A stretch of DNA of 28,856 nt from JAAFJT01 sp043744275 (GTDB lineage: Bacteria > Bacteroidota > Bacteroidia > Chitinophagales > Saprospiraceae), in assembly GCA_043744275.1 (NCBI GenBank), contig JAYTUY010000064.1, positions 1-28,856 of the forward strand, read 5' to 3'. Positions 15,474 through 22,060 of the stretch are shown one piece after another. The number at the start of each line of letters is the position of its first letter. Position 1 is the first letter of the stretch. Both the position numbers and the translations under genes were made by a program. Under the pieces are notes generated by a model that was given only the letters and a program-made list of their open reading frames with translations, did not search any database and had not been told where the DNA came from.

Positions 15474-16535
15474 TTATAAAACTTTCACTTTTACCCCATC
15501 GCTCAAGTTCAATTGACCTGATGAAACGACTTTATCCGTAGGCGTTAAGCCTGAAACAATTTCAATTTTATCGTTGTAGATAGAGCCTACTTTTATTTTT
15601 TTCAATTGCACCGTTTCACCAGTTAAAATATACACTTGTGGGTCTTGAATACTGCCCACTATGCTATTCGCTGGAATGACCATTGCGTTTTTGCTACTGC
15701 CCATATTGAAAAGAGCCGATGCCGTCATACCTGCTTTTAGAGGTGTGCGGCTGCTGTTATTGATGGTGATTTCTACTTCAAATTTTCGCGAGCCATCAGC
15801 AATAGCACTAATGGCATTGACTGAACCTGTGATTTTGGCATCAGGATAAAGGTCAGGTGTTATGCTCGCAGTTTGTCCCACTTTTACTTTCAAAACTTCA
15901 AAATCTAACAGATGAACTTGCAATTTCAAATTATTAATATCCACTATTTCAGCAATGGCTGTACCGGGCGAAAGGAAGCTACCAACTTCGATAGAAAGGT
16001 CATTGACGATGCCCGACATCGGCGCAATAATCGCACTTTTGCGGAGCTGACGCTTGAGTATTTCAATGCGGTTTTCAGCACTTTTTACCTGCATCCGCAC
16101 GTCTTCTACCTGTTGTTTTTGAACAGCATTCCCTGCTAACATCGTTTCATATTTACCCAAATCCATCTTAGCTTTATCCAAATTGGCTTGTGCCAGACTC
16201 ATTTCTATTTGCGTTTGCTCATTGTCCAATGTCGCAACGGTTTGCCCTTTTTGCACATAACCGCCTTTTTTTATATTCAGCGATATAACTCTGCCCGACA
16301 TTTCGGAAGCAAATTTGAGTTGACGATTCGGTACAAAAGCACCATCCGATTTAAAGTTTTGTGAAATTGTTTGGTATGCAGGATTGACCGCTGAAACAGG
16401 GAAAACCGTTATTTTTTGCTCAGCAATAGCAGCATTGGCGTTCATTAATTTTTTATTGGCTTGTAATTTCCAAGCACCTAAAACAACTAAAGCAACGACA
16501 GCAAGAAGACTCATTAATATTTTGGCGTATTTCAT
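15474..16535 (-). CDS. RND efflux periplasmic adaptor (membrane fusion protein)
   Basis: The adaptor links the inner-membrane pump to the outer-membrane channel. The 353-residue protein has one N-terminal hydrophobic segment (about 5-24), then the split lipoyl halves (GGYVQKGQTVATLDNEQ and APMSGIVNDLSIEVGSFLSPG) separated by a helical hairpin (SLAQANLDKAKMDL through ENRIEILKRQL). A beta-barrel domain and a membrane-proximal domain complete it (GLTPTDKVVSSGQLNLSDG). The pump gene begins 17 bp after its stop codon. The order TolC-adaptor-pump is typical of Bacteroidota RND operons. No defects are seen. Confidence 0.94.
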   Translation of the reverse strand: MKYAKILMSLLAVVALVVLGAWKLQANKKLMNANAAIAEQKITVFPVSAVNPAYQTISQNFKSDGAFVPNRQLKFASEMSGRVISLNIKKGGYVQKGQTVATLDNEQTQIEMSLAQANLDKAKMDLGKYETMLAGNAVQKQQVEDVRMQVKSAENRIEILKRQLRKSAIIAPMSGIVNDLSIEVGSFLSPGTAIAEIVDINNLKLQVHLLDFEVLKVKVGQTASITPDLYPDAKITGSVNAISAIADGSRKFEVEITINNSSRTPLKAGMTASALFNMGSSKNAMVIPANSIVGSIQDPQVYILTGETVQLKKIKVGSIYNDKIEIVSGLTPTDKVVSSGQLNLSDGVKVKVL

Positions 16536-16577
16536 TTTATTGATTTTTTAATTTTTAATAATTTTTTATTGCTTTTC

Positions 16578-16609
16578 AGATTGACTAAATTTTCAAATTT
16601 AGTCAATCT
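16578..16609. repeat. perfect 15-bp inverted repeat in the RND operon
   Basis: Arms 16578-16592 and 16595-16609 (AGATTGACTAAATTT and its complement) are perfect with only 2 nt between. It lies between the TolC-like and adaptor genes and is followed within a few bases by motif copy 11. It could be an attenuator or mRNA-processing hairpin. Confidence 0.65.
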
Positions 16610-16613
16610 TTAC

Positions 16614-16623
16614 CCCCTCAGTA
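16614..16623 (-). repeat. TACTGAGGGG motif, copy 11
   Basis: Exact minus-strand intergenic copy with five G residues, directly beside the 15-bp inverted repeat. Confidence 0.9.
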
Positions 16624-16642
16624 TTGAGAGCGTTTTATACGA

Positions 16643-17983
16643 TTATTTCAGTATTTCCCTAATATTTCCCGAAGATTTCAAAATATCTAACTCCGCTACT
16701 TTCACCTGAACAAGGTTTTTGAGATAATTTGTTTGAGCCTCTTTCAAGGAATTTTCAGCATTTAAAAGCTCAGAAAGGGGAGTGATGCCGCCTTCAAATT
16801 GCACTTGTGTGCTTTTATAGACTTCTTCCGCCAATTTGATATTATTGGTTTGGGTCGTGACCGCCGCTTGATTGAGTTGCAATTTGTATCGAGCATTTTC
16901 ATTTTGCAAAGCAAGGCTTTCAGTCAAATTTTGCTCATCAAAACGCAATTGTTCTCTTTCAATGCGTACTTGATTGGCTTTATACTTTTTACTAAAACCA
17001 TCAAAAATGGGCACATTCAAATTGACTGCAAGGGCAGCCGTGGGCAACCACTTTGAATCATTACCGAAAATATTGAGGTTGTTTTGTTGTGTTTGATAAT
17101 TAAGGCGCAACCCTGCGGACAATGTAGGTTTATACCCGACTTTGATTTGCTCAATTTGCAAATCATTCATGCTTTTTTGTACTTGAATCAGTTGAAAATC
17201 GGGGCTATTTTTAGTCACATCTTCCAAACCAGTTTTGATGTTTTGATACAATTCAGTATCCGTTTTATCGGTCAAAACGATGTCAGTACTGAGGGGTATG
17301 CCCATATAATATTTCAACATGGTCATTTGCTGGCGGTAGTTAATATCTAAGTTTTGAAGGTCGGTTTCAAGATTAGTTTGATTGACGACAAGGCGGTCGT
17401 AGTCCAATTTTTTAGCAAATCCATTATCATATTGCACCTTTATAATGGTCAATAACTTTGCGATTCTATCCCGATTGGCTTCAATAATACGCATTTGCAC
17501 CTTCGATACCTGAGCAGAATAGTAGGCGGAAGCAATATCATACATCAATTGCTCCTCAGTTTTGCGGACATTCAGTTCGCCTGATTTTTTACTCATCGCT
17601 GCCACCTTCATATTGAGTGGAATAGCAGCGTTGTAAATCACTTGGTTGATGTCTAAACCACCATTCATCGTATATTTTGTACCAAACTGAACAGCAACAT
17701 CTTCACCTAGTCTGCCAAAAATGGCTCCTGGCAATATTTGAGTTGCCAATTTCAAATTATCATTTATGGCAGCCGAACCACTGACTTGTGGCAACCGAGC
17801 CGCACGTATTTCTTTTACTCTTTCATCTGCTTTGTTGATTTCTAAGCGTTGTCTTTGAATGGTTGGGAAATTTGTCAAACCCTTCTGCACACAGTCGGCG
17901 AGTGACATGGGTGTTTGTGCTTGAGCCAGTTGACTTAAAAACAGAAAACATAAATTCCGTAGGGTGATTCTCAAATATTTCAT
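16643..17983 (-). CDS. TolC-like outer-membrane efflux protein
   Basis: The 446-residue protein is the outer-membrane channel of the RND pump. It starts with a signal peptide (to about residue 22, LAQAQ), then TPMSLADCVQKGLTNFPTIQRQRLEI, the usual start of an outer-membrane efflux protein domain. The two halves are long coiled-coil helices (for example ALQNENARYKLQLNQAAVTTQTNNIKLAEEVYKSTQVQFEGGITPLSELLNAENSLKEAQ, broken by the family's YxxG-x3-LxELL-type turn). It is the first structural gene of the operon, preceded by three copies of the TetR operator. Motif copy 12 lies inside it. Confidence 0.93.
   Translation of the reverse strand: MKYLRITLRNLCFLFLSQLAQAQTPMSLADCVQKGLTNFPTIQRQRLEINKADERVKEIRAARLPQVSGSAAINDNLKLATQILPGAIFGRLGEDVAVQFGTKYTMNGGLDINQVIYNAAIPLNMKVAAMSKKSGELNVRKTEEQLMYDIASAYYSAQVSKVQMRIIEANRDRIAKLLTIIKVQYDNGFAKKLDYDRLVVNQTNLETDLQNLDINYRQQMTMLKYYMGIPLSTDIVLTDKTDTELYQNIKTGLEDVTKNSPDFQLIQVQKSMNDLQIEQIKVGYKPTLSAGLRLNYQTQQNNLNIFGNDSKWLPTAALAVNLNVPIFDGFSKKYKANQVRIEREQLRFDEQNLTESLALQNENARYKLQLNQAAVTTQTNNIKLAEEVYKSTQVQFEGGITPLSELLNAENSLKEAQTNYLKNLVQVKVAELDILKSSGNIREILK
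17287..17296 (+). repeat. TACTGAGGGG motif, copy 12
   Basis: Exact copy inside the TolC-like gene, antisense; the gene encodes I-P-L-S-T here. Confidence 0.9.
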
Positions 17984-18006
17984 TTCGTATATTTTTAGAT
18001 TTAATG

Positions 18007-18032
18007 AAAACTTTTTTGGTTTTTAAAGTTTT
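18007..18032. promoter_or_regulatory. RND TetR operator, copy A
   Basis: AAAACTTT, 10 nt, AAAGTTTT: an 8-bp dyad of 26 bp total, 24 bp upstream of the TolC-like gene. It lies in the predicted leader, in opposite orientation to the promoter-overlapping copies. Confidence 0.7.
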
Positions 18033-18086
18033 GGTTAGGACAAAAAAAACGAGATAGCGAATCTCTCTTCATTATTTATAATATTG

Positions 18087-18112
18087 AAAACTATTTTAGT
18101 TTTTAAAGTTTT
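18087..18112. promoter_or_regulatory. RND TetR operator, copy B
   Basis: Same 26-bp layout as copy A with small changes (AAAACTAT left arm), exactly 80 bp away. Similar sequence continues beyond the site in both (AAAAAAAACGAG), so the pair looks like an 80-bp tandem duplication. Confidence 0.65.
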
Positions 18113-18163
18113 CAGTAAGGTAAAAAAAAACGAGCTGTTTAAGCTGTTTCATTTTTCATGTTG

Positions 18164-18203
18164 CAAAGGTATGGTTGAAAACTTTAAAAACCAAAAAAGT
18201 TTT
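18164..18203 (-). promoter_or_regulatory. predicted RND operon promoter with overlapping operator copy C
   Basis: On the minus strand TTTG (18195-18192), 20 nt, then TACCTTTG (18171-18164) matches the Bacteroidota promoter consensus exactly. The operator dyad AAAACTTT-N10-AAAGTTTT (18178-18203) covers the -33 element, so binding there would block transcription. The predicted leader to the TolC-like gene is about 177 nt. Confidence 0.75.
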
Positions 18204-18260
18204 TGTATTTTTTAAATTTATTTTTATTTTACTTGAATAATTAAAACTTAATCAGCATAC

Positions 18261-18270
18261 CCCCTCAGTA
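18261..18270 (-). repeat. TACTGAGGGG motif, copy 13
   Basis: Exact minus-strand intergenic copy (extended form ATACCCCCTCAGTATT), downstream of the RND-associated tetR. Confidence 0.9.
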
Positions 18271-18300
18271 TTTCATTGATTATCAATGAGTTATATGGTT

Positions 18301-18927
18301 TTATTTAATTTTTCCAAAAGCTTCAATATTTTTTAAACCTTTAGAAGTAGCAATACTGCGGACAAAATGTAGTACAACTGTTTGGAAAATTTCAGTAACT
18401 GGTACTTTTACTTTTTCTATAAAATCTGAATTGATGATACTATCAAATTGACTTAACAAAAGCCTTATTATTAATTCAATATTGATATCAGTTCTGAAAA
18501 CCCCTTCTGCAATACCTTTTTGAATCAATTCAGTCATATCAGGTATGACAGTATTTTCAACATGTTCTAATTGTTCTTTGGCAATATTTGGATGAAATTT
18601 ATTGAGTTCTCGAAAAAAATTAGGGTTGACTTGGCTGGTTTTTTCTCCAAACTGCTGAACAGATTGCATAAAAAAATCAAGAACGTTTTTACTTTTATCC
18701 TCTAATAACTGATTTTCATTGCGCGTATGAGCGTTCATTGTTTTGACACAAATACTCAACAATTCGTCTTTATCTTCAAAATTTTCATACAAAGTACGTT
18801 TTGAAATACCACAGCTTTGGGCAATTTCATTCATCGTGATGCTTTTTACACCATATTTCATAAAAAGCTTCAATGACTCCTGAATGATTCTTTTTTTAAC
18901 GTCTGTTATTTCTGTTATTGCTATCAT
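18301..18927 (-). CDS. TetR/AcrR family regulator of the RND operon
   Basis: The 208-residue protein has an N-terminal TetR helix-turn-helix (residues about 12-58; SLKLFMKYGVKSITMNEIAQSCGISKRTLYENFEDKDELL) and a helical effector domain. It is not closely similar to the two tandem TetR proteins near 4-5.6 kb. Four copies of a 26-bp dyad lie around it: one over its own predicted -33 element and three upstream of the TolC-like gene. It is therefore very likely the repressor of itself and of the pump operon. The predicted transcript begins almost at its ATG, so its mRNA may be leaderless. The inducer is unknown. Confidence 0.9.
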   Translation of the reverse strand: MIAITEITDVKKRIIQESLKLFMKYGVKSITMNEIAQSCGISKRTLYENFEDKDELLSICVKTMNAHTRNENQLLEDKSKNVLDFFMQSVQQFGEKTSQVNPNFFRELNKFHPNIAKEQLEHVENTVIPDMTELIQKGIAEGVFRTDINIELIIRLLLSQFDSIINSDFIEKVKVPVTEIFQTVVLHFVRSIATSKGLKNIEAFGKIK

Positions 18928-18931
18928 GATG

Positions 18932-18971
18932 CAAATGTAAATGATAAAACTTTAAAAACCAAAAAAGTTTT
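18932..18971 (-). promoter_or_regulatory. predicted tetR promoter with overlapping operator copy D
   Basis: On the minus strand TTTG (18963-18960), 20 nt, TACATTTG (18939-18932) fits the consensus exactly. The operator AAAACTTT-N10-AAAGTTTT (18946-18971) covers the -33 element. The -7 box ends 4 bp before the ATG codon, pointing to a leaderless or near-leaderless transcript. Confidence 0.75.
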
Positions 18972-18984
18972 CAAATTTTTTATT

Positions 18985-19055
18985 GTATTGCGAAACTCCA
19001 AGTTTGTACGCATCTAAAAGTGCCATTTGAAAGCGAAAATGGAGTTCCGCAATAC
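18985..19055. repeat. 71-bp element with 16-bp inverted ends
   Basis: GTATTGCGAAACTCCA (18985-19000) pairs with 19040-19055 with one mismatch. No ORF inside. It lies at the 3' end of the bifunctional-nuclease gene, so it could act as a terminator or be a small palindromic repeat. Confidence 0.55.
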
Positions 19056-19065
19056 ATGAAACGAC

Positions 19066-19635
19066 TCATTTCAATTCATTTTTACGTTTATTTATCAATT
19101 CGCGAATTCTAATGGCACTCTCATAATCTTCTTTTGCGAGTACTTTTTTCAACAAATCTTCCAATTGTTCGAGCGAATAATCGGCAATTGAACCTTCATT
19201 TTGTTTTGCCCAAAAAGAATCAGCGAGAATACCTGCCTCTTCAATCACATTTTCATAAGCCGTGATAGGCGTATTGAATCGAACTGCCAAAGCGATGGCA
19301 TCGGATGTGCGAGAGTCAATTTGCAGTTGCGAACCATCGGCTTTTTCCAAAATCAAAGTGGCATGGAAAACACCATCAACAAGGCTGTGAATCAACACTT
19401 CTTTCAGTTTTACCTCTAAAGCATCAAGGGTGTTTTTCATCAAATCATGAGTCAAAGGGCGGGCAGGAAGCATACGTTCCATCGTCACGGCAATGGCTTG
19501 TGCTTCTGCAATGCCAATGATGATTGGGATGCGGCGATTGGTCGCCATATCTTCCAAAATTAGTGCATAACTATTGGGCTGCGAAGCACTATCCGAAAGG
19601 GCAACCACCGCCAACTCTTTTTTTACTCGATTCAT
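19066..19635 (-). CDS. bifunctional nuclease (DUF151) protein with UVR motif
   Basis: The 189-residue protein has an N-terminal bifunctional-nuclease domain (DUF151): KKELAVVALSDS, then YALILEDMATNRRIPIIIGIAEAQAI and RTSDAIALAVRFNTPI. A C-terminal UVR helix pair follows (LEQLEDLLKKVLAKEDYESAIRIRELI), which usually mediates UvrB/UvrC-type or Clp-type protein contacts. This combination is common in Bacteroidota; its cellular role is not settled. The start is set at the ATG at 19635, because a longer frame reads into a dispersed ATGAGTTGAGAGTT-type repeat. It is the last gene in the minus-strand series that begins with hypB, but nothing ties it to hydrogenase function. Confidence 0.88.
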   Translation of the reverse strand: MNRVKKELAVVALSDSASQPNSYALILEDMATNRRIPIIIGIAEAQAIAVTMERMLPARPLTHDLMKNTLDALEVKLKEVLIHSLVDGVFHATLILEKADGSQLQIDSRTSDAIALAVRFNTPITAYENVIEEAGILADSFWAKQNEGSIADYSLEQLEDLLKKVLAKEDYESAIRIRELINKRKNELK

Positions 19636-19641
19636 CTTTTT

Positions 19642-19712
19642 TAGTTGAGAATTGAGAGTTATGAGTTGAGAGTTGAAACAAACTCTCAACTTTCAACTCA
19701 TAACTCTCAACT
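19642..19712. repeat. GAGTTGAGAGTTAT-type repeat, inverted halves
   Basis: Units of GAGTTGAGAGTTAT on the left are mirrored by ACTCATAACTCTCAACT on the right, able to form a long hairpin. The same family recurs at 20636-20731. Confidence 0.8.
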
Positions 19713-19715
19713 AAA

Positions 19716-19946
19716 TTATCCTCTTTTAATAAATCCGCACATCTCCACCACATCTGCGAAAGGTGCAACCACTTGATTTTTATACAATAATTTATACAAA
19801 CTCTTACCCTCTACTTCAATCGTATAACCGTTTTCGACTTCTACCAATTTGCCATTCTCATTCAATATCTCAACTTCCATACCCCTCAGTACAAGGAGCA
19901 AAAGTTCTTTAGGATCGTATTGATTGATGATGTCTGCGTCTGTCAT
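19716..19946 (-). CDS. unrecognised 76-residue protein in the hyp operon
   Basis: I do not recognise this small acidic protein. It has no signal peptide and no membrane helix; VENGYTIEVEGKSLYKLLYKNQVVAPFADVVEMCGFIKRG suggests beta strands followed by a helix. The start is the ATG at 19946; a TTG two codons upstream is less likely. It lies downstream of the nickel permease gene in the hyp direction, so a small accessory role in hydrogenase assembly is possible but unproven. It contains motif copy 14 (V-L-R-G-M). Confidence 0.65.
   Translation of the reverse strand: MTDADIINQYDPKELLLLVLRGMEVEILNENGKLVEVENGYTIEVEGKSLYKLLYKNQVVAPFADVVEMCGFIKRG
19882..19891 (-). repeat. TACTGAGGGG motif, copy 14
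   Basis: Exact minus-strand copy, sense to the 76-residue gene, encoding V-L-R-G-M. Confidence 0.9.
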
Positions 19947-19955
19947 TTCCAAGGA

Positions 19956-19994
19956 CTTTTACATTTTACATTTTATATTCTACATTTTGCGGTT
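19956..19994. repeat. CCGCAAAATGT-type dispersed repeat
   Basis: Copy in the TTTTACATTTT...TTTTGCGG orientation, between the permease gene and the 76-residue gene. Confidence 0.7.
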
Positions 19995-20001
19995 AAATTT
20001 T

Positions 20002-20634
20002 TTACTTAAAAAAAACAACTTTCACCCCAAATCCAATGCATAATACACAGGATAAAAACGTCAAACCCATTTGAAAACGTCGATTGGAAGTCATTTTTTT
20101 AGAAAAAGGCAAACTAAAAACGCCCGATGCTAAGAGCATACCGACCACCGAACCCAAGCCAAATATCAAGAGAAATAATAGAGTATCAATACTATTTTTC
20201 ATGGTCGTAACAGCTGATAAAATTACCGCACCACTGCCCGCCAAGCCATGAATCAACCCAACGCCATATGCCAATTGGTGGTTGTCGGAATGGTCATGTA
20301 GGGGTGTGTGAGCGTGATTTACAGTCAAATGTTTTTTGAATTTATATATTTTATGCAATCTATAAAACCCCAAACCCATCAGCATCAAACCGACGAGCGA
20401 CTCAAAATAACCGAAAATAGGAGAGTTTTCCGCAATCATCAATTTGCCCAAAATGATGATTAAACCCATCAGAAATATAGTTGAAGTATGCCCCAAACCC
20501 CAATAAATACCATCTTTCATAGCCAATACCCAGCGATTTCGCTTGGTCACGATATTGCTCACTGCCAAAAGATGATCGGCTTCAAACGAATGCGTAAAAC
20601 CTAAAAATGCGGCGATACTGAGGGCTGTTATCAT
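20002..20634 (-). CDS. UreH/NicO-like nickel permease
   Basis: The 210-residue polytopic membrane protein has about six hydrophobic segments. The first helix carries H-x4-D-H (HSFEADHL), the metal-selectivity motif of nickel/cobalt transporters of the NiCoT/UreH type. A His-rich loop (HAHTPLHDHSDNH, near 107-119) separates the two halves, and the second half has GLIHGLAGSGA, typical of UreH-like proteins. Its place between the NHL and 76-residue genes in the hyp operon fits nickel supply for hydrogenase maturation. The start is the ATG at 20634. A near-match of the motif (TACTGAGGGC) overlaps codons 4-7. Confidence 0.88.
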   Translation of the reverse strand: MITALSIAAFLGFTHSFEADHLLAVSNIVTKRNRWVLAMKDGIYWGLGHTSTIFLMGLIIILGKLMIAENSPIFGYFESLVGLMLMGLGFYRLHKIYKFKKHLTVNHAHTPLHDHSDNHQLAYGVGLIHGLAGSGAVILSAVTTMKNSIDTLLFLLIFGLGSVVGMLLASGVFSLPFSKKMTSNRRFQMGLTFLSCVLCIGFGVKVVFFK

Positions 20635-20635
20635 T

Positions 20636-20731
20636 AGTTATGAGTTGAGAGTTATGAGTTGAGAGTTTGAGATAAGTTGTTGACAATCAAGTAGTTATCA
20701 CTCATAACTCTCAACTCATAACTCTCAACTC
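20636..20731. repeat. GAGTTGAGAGTTAT-type repeat, second locus
   Basis: Inverted halves (TATGAGTTGAGAG and CTCTCAACTCATA) around a short centre, filling the gap between the permease and NHL genes. Confidence 0.8.
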
Positions 20732-22009
20732 AATTAGTTTATTCAAAAAAATGCGGTGGTTGCCTGTATCGGCGATAGCCATTATATCATTGTCAATACA
20801 AATTGAAAAGGGCCAATAGAGATTTTTATCTGTTCCAAAAACGGTATCTCTATTTTCAGAACCTGTATTAAAATCTTTTTTTCCTATTAAATTAGTAGCA
20901 CTTGGGCTTAATTCTGTTGACGAAGGAAATCCCGACTCAATCGGGAAGGGGGTATTTTCAAACCATAAAACCCGACTATTGCCTGCATCTGCTACGAAAA
21001 TGCCATTTTTATAAAAACATGTATCGTAACACCAGTTCAATGTATGCGCTTGGGGATACAAACCGTATTGATTCGCCCCACTGCTATCAAAATCTTTTTG
21101 ACCGATGATGGCATCAGCTTTCTCAGTAAAAGCCGTTTTCCAATCTTTCCAAAGCAAAACGCGGTAATATTGAGTGTCTGTAATCGCCATTTTGCCTTCG
21201 GAACTGATTTTTACGGAATAAGGCCAAATGGCATCCGCATTGTCGTAATCTCTTTCATTAAAATTCGGTTTGCCGATAACACCATCTGCTGCTGCATAAT
21301 TTTCAGTCGGTATTTTATTAAAAAATAAGACACGACGGTTGCCTGTATCGGCAATCCAAAGGCGTTCACCATCTGAAAAAACGCCGTAACACCAGTTCAA
21401 ACTGCGCTCTGTTGGGTTGGCACCAATGCCTTTTGCATTGGGTTCATTGCTCTCAAAATCGGGTTGACCGATGACCACATCAGCCGCTTGCCCATTTTCC
21501 GTTGGCATCGAATGCCATATCAAAACGCGGTGATTCCAAGCATCTGCCACAATCAATTTTTCTCCATCTGACCAAATACCTGACGGATAGTGTAGGGTAG
21601 AAGCGGATACTTTTTTACCTGAATTGCGCCCCGTATCGTCTTTATCCATTTGACCCAAAACCAAAGGCGATTTCGGGTTTGGGATGTCGGATTTCGGAGG
21701 GCGCGCGCCGAAATCCGACATCCCAAACCCCAAAGGCGATTTCGGATTTGGGATTTGGGATTTCGGCGTGTCCCCTCCGAAATCCGACATCCGACATCCG
21801 ACATCCCAAATGAACACTCTGTTTTGACCTGTATCTGTAACAAAAAGGTGATTTTTTATGAGAAAAACGCCTCGCGGTGCTAAAAATGGATTGCCTTCAT
21901 CGCCTTTGAAAATAAATGGTTCGCCAGTTATAGGCGGTAGCTCTACAGGTTTTTCACCTATATTAGGCATACCTTTTTTAAGCGTAATATTTAGAATTTC
22001 ATTCTCCAT
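20711..22009 (-). CDS. NHL-repeat (beta-propeller) protein with repeat-derived insertion
   Basis: The 432-residue protein has NHL blades recognisable by repeated (A/T)DT(G/W)N(H/R)R(V/I) strings: VTDTGQNRVFIW, VADAWNHRVLIW, IADTGNRRVLFF, ADAGNSRVLWF and IADTGNHRIF. It lacks a signal peptide, so it is cytoplasmic. NHL proteins are reported near group 2a and related hydrogenase genes, so an assembly or docking role is inferred. After the first blade (about residues 70-117) is an insertion reading PKSQIPNPKS and PKSDIPNPKS, clearly translated from dispersed palindromic DNA at 21656-21814. A second shorter insertion (PIESGFP) comes from the palindrome at 20930-20946. Both keep the frame. The end of the gene overlaps the repeat at 20636-20731. 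Confidence 0.88.
   Translation of the reverse strand: MENEILNITLKKGMPNIGEKPVELPPITGEPFIFKGDEGNPFLAPRGVFLIKNHLFVTDTGQNRVFIWDVGCRMSDFGGDTPKSQIPNPKSPLGFGMSDFGARPPKSDIPNPKSPLVLGQMDKDDTGRNSGKKVSASTLHYPSGIWSDGEKLIVADAWNHRVLIWHSMPTENGQAADVVIGQPDFESNEPNAKGIGANPTERSLNWCYGVFSDGERLWIADTGNRRVLFFNKIPTENYAAADGVIGKPNFNERDYDNADAIWPYSVKISSEGKMAITDTQYYRVLLWKDWKTAFTEKADAIIGQKDFDSSGANQYGLYPQAHTLNWCYDTCFYKNGIFVADAGNSRVLWFENTPFPIESGFPSSTELSPSATNLIGKKDFNTGSENRDTVFGTDKNLYWPFSICIDNDIMAIADTGNHRIFLNKLIELRVMS
20930..20946. repeat. TCCCGA-N5-TCGGGA palindrome inside the NHL gene
   Basis: TCCCGACTCAATCGGGA is a 6-bp dyad with a 5-nt centre, in frame within the NHL gene (encoding part of PIESGFP). A sister copy lies in hypF at 26260-26276. 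Confidence 0.75.
21656..21814. repeat. dispersed palindromic repeat inserted in frame in the NHL gene
   Basis: Repeated words such as GATTTCGG, TTTGGGAT and CCGACATCCCAAA occur in direct and inverted orientation (for example the GGGCGCGCGCC dyad near 21700). The minus strand reads in frame as PKSxIPNPKS repeats. Composition differs sharply from the flanking NHL blades. Confidence 0.85.
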
Positions 22010-22060
22010 TTATTCAAATTCAAAACCAGTTAACTCTACAATATCTCCTTCTTTTTAGAA

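Noticed and set aside
21553..21883. Open frames on either strand across the NHL insertion
   Set aside because: They arise because the palindromic repeat lacks stop codons in several frames; the NHL frame is the one continuous with conserved blades.
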